From an uncultured Clostridia bacterium (lineage in GTDB: Bacteria; Bacillota; Clostridia; Christensenellales; Borkfalkiaceae), in assembly GCA_904501795.1 (NCBI GenBank), contig CAJGCK010000047.1, forward strand, positions 1 to 9,202: a stretch of DNA of 9,202 nucleotides. Direction: 5' to 3'. A program made the translations under genes and the position numbers. This document shows positions 6,677 to 9,202 of the stretch, piece by piece. The first letter of the stretch is position 1, and every line of letters begins with the position of its first letter. Below the pieces are notes generated by a model that saw only the letters and a program-made list of their open reading frames with translations, was not told where the DNA came from and did not search any database.

Positions 6677-8101
6677 ATGAAAAAATTTATTAATTTTACA
6701 AAAGAATTGCTAGTGGAAATGCATTTATCGGTTTTAAGAGAAATAGGTAGAGAAATAGGCGTTCGCGCCCCCGCTAGTTTGGATAAAGAGCTTCTAATAG
6801 ACCAAATTTTAAAAATTCAGGCGGGCGAGATTGAACCGTCTCCCGTAAACAACTTGGGTGCTCCACCGAAATTTAGACCGGATATTTCAGGCTATTACGT
6901 TAAAGATTACGAATCTTATTCATCGGGCGAAGATACAAACCGTTACATTGAATTTCACGACAGTTTAGATAAAAAAGACACGGTAATTTTAGAAGGCGTT
7001 TTAGATATTACTTCATCTGGTTACGGTTTTGTTCGTGTGAATAATTACGACAACTCTAAAGGCGACGCTTTTGTTGGCGCAAACATCATTAAACAGTTTA
7101 ATTTGTTCCACGGCGACACCGTACGCGTCGTAGCAAGAATAACCGAAGACGATAAGAAGACGGACTATGCCGTTGTATCCGTTGACAAAATTAACGGACT
7201 ATCGCCTAGTTGTTTTATAGATAGAATAAATTTTGATGATTTAGTGCCTTATTATCCAACGGAAAGGGTAAAACTCGAAGGGGAAGGGGCGTCAAACGTT
7301 GCCGTTAGAACGGTAGACTTATTTTCGCCACTAGGTTTTGGGCAACGCGGACTTATAGTCGCACCGCCCAAAACGGGAAAAACCACTCTTTTAAAAAATA
7401 TTGCTAGAGCGATAGAAAAAAATAACGATAACGTTAAATTAATAGTACTTTTAATCGATGAACGACCCGAAGAAGTGACCGATATGAGACGTTCGCTCAA
7501 CAGTGAAGTAGTATACTCCACTTTTGATGAAAGTAACGCTCATCACGTAAGGGTTGCCGAATTAACCATCGGCAGAGCAAAACGTATGGTAGAACTTGGC
7601 GAAAACGTAATCGTTTTAATGGACTCTATCACTCGTTTGGCGCGCGCGTACAACGCTATAACGGAAAGTTCGGGCAGAACCCTTTCAGGCGGTTTAGACC
7701 CCAACGCAATTCAACCTGTTAAACGCATTTTCGGTTCAGCAAGGAATATAGAAAACGGCGGTAGTTTAACCATACTATCAACGGCGCTTATTGAAACGGG
7801 AAGTAGGCTTGACGACGTTATATACGAAGAATTTAAGGGTACGGGAAACATGGAAATAACGCTTTCAAGGAATTTAAGCGAAAGGCGAGTTTTCCCTGCG
7901 ATAGACATGTATAAAACAGGCACTCGAAAAGAAGAATTACTGCTAACGAAAGAAGAGTTAGACGCTTCACGCAAACTTCGTTCCGCGCTTTTACGTTCAA
8001 GCGATGGAACGGGGCTTCTTTTGGAAATGATAGAAAAGACAAAAAGCAACGAAGACCTAGTTAAAAAAACCGATACTTTAATAAAAACTTTTAATTTGTA
8101 A
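6677..8101 (+). CDS. rho: Transcription termination factor Rho
   Basis: Hexameric RNA-dependent ATPase/translocase that ends untranslated transcripts. The SAP-like Rho N-terminal helical domain covers about 10-50 (LLVEMHLSVLREIGREIG region). A short linker (51-100) follows, without the large Arg/Asn-rich insertion seen in some clostridial and actinobacterial Rho proteins. The cold-shock-type primary RNA-binding domain covers about 103-170, with RNP1-like SSGYGFVRV (113-121). The RecA-like motor has Walker A APPKTGKTT (229-237), LLIDERPEEVTDM (258-270) with catalytic E262, and Walker B VIVLMDSITR (311-320) with D316. The Q-loop region is RTLSGGLDPNAIQ (334-346), followed by the R-loop region and the conserved EEFKGTGNMEI (384-394). 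At 474 aa it is complete. It sits 2 bases after the flavoprotein gene and 1 base before a DNA methyltransferase gene. The residues of the bicyclomycin-binding region appear conserved. Confidence 0.98.
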   Translation: MKKFINFTKELLVEMHLSVLREIGREIGVRAPASLDKELLIDQILKIQAGEIEPSPVNNLGAPPKFRPDISGYYVKDYESYSSGEDTNRYIEFHDSLDKKDTVILEGVLDITSSGYGFVRVNNYDNSKGDAFVGANIIKQFNLFHGDTVRVVARITEDDKKTDYAVVSVDKINGLSPSCFIDRINFDDLVPYYPTERVKLEGEGASNVAVRTVDLFSPLGFGQRGLIVAPPKTGKTTLLKNIARAIEKNNDNVKLIVLLIDERPEEVTDMRRSLNSEVVYSTFDESNAHHVRVAELTIGRAKRMVELGENVIVLMDSITRLARAYNAITESSGRTLSGGLDPNAIQPVKRIFGSARNIENGGSLTILSTALIETGSRLDDVIYEEFKGTGNMEITLSRNLSERRVFPAIDMYKTGTRKEELLLTKEELDASRKLRSALLRSSDGTGLLLEMIEKTKSNEDLVKKTDTLIKTFNL

Positions 8102-8102
8102 T

Positions 8103-9017
8103 ATGAAATCAGCACGAAATAAAACCATAGATTTTCCTATTGAACAAGCGGACAAATACTTAAAAAAATGCGTTTTCTTAGATGAAATAACTGCCGTAAA
8201 AAACAACGATTTTATAGTGGGTGATTTTTATTCGGCAATCGAGAAAATCCCTAGTGAAAGTATAGATTTATTAGTGGTTGACCCGCCTTATAATTTAGAT
8301 AAAAATTTTCACGGAAATCGTTTCAAAAAAACAAACGATAACGATTATGAAAAGTATACTGAAACTTGGCTAAAACTATTAAAAAGCAAACTCAAAAAAA
8401 CGGCAAGCCTATACGTTTGTTGCGACTGGAAAAGTTCGCTTGTCATAGGTCCTTTAATCAATAAACATTTTATTTTAAGAAACAGAATAACTTGGCAAAG
8501 AGAGAAAGGTAGGGGCGCTAAAACCAACTGGAAAAACAGTATGGAAGACGTGTATTTTGCTACCGTTAGCGACGAGTATACGTTTAACCTGAAAGACGTC
8601 ATGGTTAAACGAAAAGTGTTAGCGCCGTATAAAGATAACGGAAAGCCTAAAGATTGGCAAGAAACGGAAAAGGGTAGGTTTAGGAACACTTGTCCGTCAA
8701 ACTTTTGGAACGATATTGCCGTGCCTTACTGGTCGATGGCTGAGAATACCGCTCACCCCACTCAAAAGCCCGAAAAACTGATAGCGAAACTATTACTTGC
8801 AAGTTCTAATCGTGGCGACGTAGTGTTGGACCCGTTCGCAGGTAGCGGAACGACTGCCGTTGTGGCAAAAAAACTCGGTAGAAATTATATTGCGATAGAA
8901 CAAAATAAACTTTACTGCGCTTGGGCTCAAAAAAGGTTGGAAAACGCAGAAACGGATAAGACTATTCAAGGTTACGAAGACGGCATTTTTTGGGAAAAAT
9001 ATTCTAAGCCCGACTAA
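8103..9017 (+). CDS. Site-specific adenine DNA methyltransferase, beta class (no visible restriction partner)
   Basis: SAM-dependent amino-methyltransferase, probably N6-adenine, acting on double-stranded DNA. Catalytic motif IV is DPPYN (60-64) near the N-terminus. SAM-binding motif I DPFAGSGTT (243-251) and acidic motif II E266 (YIAIEQN) are near the C-terminus, preceded by motif X HPTQKP (218-223). The IV-then-I order with the recognition domain between (about 110-215, containing WQREKGRGAKTNWKNSMED) defines the beta class. Recognition sequence cannot be read from this. At 304 aa it is complete, and all core motifs are intact. The ATG lies one base after the rho stop (TAATATG) and lacks a Shine-Dalgarno, so translation probably depends on ribosomes finishing rho. 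No endonuclease gene is visible on either side within the window. It resembles widely conserved stand-alone clostridial methyltransferases, which could act in gene regulation or phage defence; that is inference. Confidence 0.93.
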   Translation: MKSARNKTIDFPIEQADKYLKKCVFLDEITAVKNNDFIVGDFYSAIEKIPSESIDLLVVDPPYNLDKNFHGNRFKKTNDNDYEKYTETWLKLLKSKLKKTASLYVCCDWKSSLVIGPLINKHFILRNRITWQREKGRGAKTNWKNSMEDVYFATVSDEYTFNLKDVMVKRKVLAPYKDNGKPKDWQETEKGRFRNTCPSNFWNDIAVPYWSMAENTAHPTQKPEKLIAKLLLASSNRGDVVLDPFAGSGTTAVVAKKLGRNYIAIEQNKLYCAWAQKRLENAETDKTIQGYEDGIFWEKYSKPD

Positions 9018-9042
9018 TCAAAAATCAAAGAAAGAAAACGAC

Positions 9043-9074
9043 AAAAACTCTGCAAAAATACCGCAGAGTTTTTT
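9043..9074 (+). terminator. Intrinsic terminator after the methyltransferase gene
   Basis: Arms AAAAACTCTGC (9043-9053) and GCAGAGTTTTT (9063-9073) around a 9-base loop, with a run of six T residues at 9069-9074. It lies 26 bases after the stop and should close the flavoprotein-rho-methyltransferase unit. Confidence 0.85.
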
Positions 9075-9157
9075 AAATTTCTTAAAAATTTAGGCAAAAT
9101 TTATCAAAAAAACGCCATTAATTTTCAGATGAGAATAAAATTAAGAAAACAAACTAA

Positions 9158-9179
9158 TTAAAACTATAAATAGTTTTAA
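9158..9179. repeat. A/T-rich inverted repeat in the distal intergenic region
   Basis: Ten-base arms (9158-9167 and 9170-9179) around AA, with one G/C pair. It is too AT-rich to be a good terminator. It could be a protein-binding site for a gene beyond the window, or chance in A/T-rich DNA. Apart from it, 9075-9202 shows no start codon with a ribosome site, no clear promoter and no gene. Confidence 0.3.
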
Positions 9180-9202
9180 AAATTGCAAAATATACTTGAA
9201 AA

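Noticed and set aside
8162..8400. Three A7 tracts in the first third of the methyltransferase gene (8162-8168, 8325-8331, 8394-8400), possible phase variation
   Set aside because: Seven A residues are short for slipped-strand switching and are expected in Lys-rich coding sequence of an AT-rich genome; the frame is intact.
8103..9202. Restriction-modification system
   Set aside because: Only the methyltransferase is present; rho lies upstream and a terminator plus gene-free DNA lies downstream within the window.

Overview
This is an AT-rich chromosomal window with ordinary bacterial housekeeping genes and the standard code. The [FeFe] hydrogenase points to a strict anaerobe. The compact operons, strong GGAGG-type ribosome sites, A/T-rich intergenic regions and clostridial-looking Rho and YchF suggest an uncultured, fermentative, low-GC Clostridia-like bacterium. 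The taxonomic call is inference. I see no tRNA, rRNA, CRISPR array, insertion sequence or phage gene.

Layout. From the left edge to 1546 lies the 3' nine-tenths of an [FeFe] hydrogenase catalytic subunit, cut by the window edge. It converges on ychF (1592-2689, minus), and a 14-bp-arm inverted repeat sits between the two as a shared terminator. ychF and argS are divergent; their intergenic region (2690-2830) holds two back-to-back promoters, a near-consensus one for ychF and an extended -10 one for argS. argS (2831-4513) is followed after 6 nt by a HAD phosphatase of the phosphoglycolate phosphatase type (4520-5164).

The stretch 5165-5462 looks empty at first but carries a complete small transcription unit on the minus strand: a near-consensus promoter (TTGACA-17-TAGAAT), a clear Shine-Dalgarno, a 56-codon gene for a single-pass membrane protein, and a hairpin with a T-run on that strand only. 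This is the least expected feature of the window. The plus strand then resumes with an HI0933/BaiN-type flavoprotein (5463-6674), rho (6677-8101) and a beta-class adenine DNA methyltransferase (8103-9017). These are packed with 2-nt and 1-nt gaps and closed by a hairpin terminator at 9043-9074. The last 128 bases are A/T-rich and without a recognisable gene.

How the parts relate. The hydrogenase disposes of fermentation electrons. ychF, argS and rho are core translation or transcription functions. The HAD enzyme is a likely metabolite-repair phosphatase. The methyltransferase has no visible restriction partner and appears translationally coupled to rho. I found no convincing plus-strand terminator after the HAD gene and no convincing plus-strand promoter before the flavoprotein gene. 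Read-through across the opposite-strand small gene is therefore possible (a noncontiguous-operon layout), but this is unproven.
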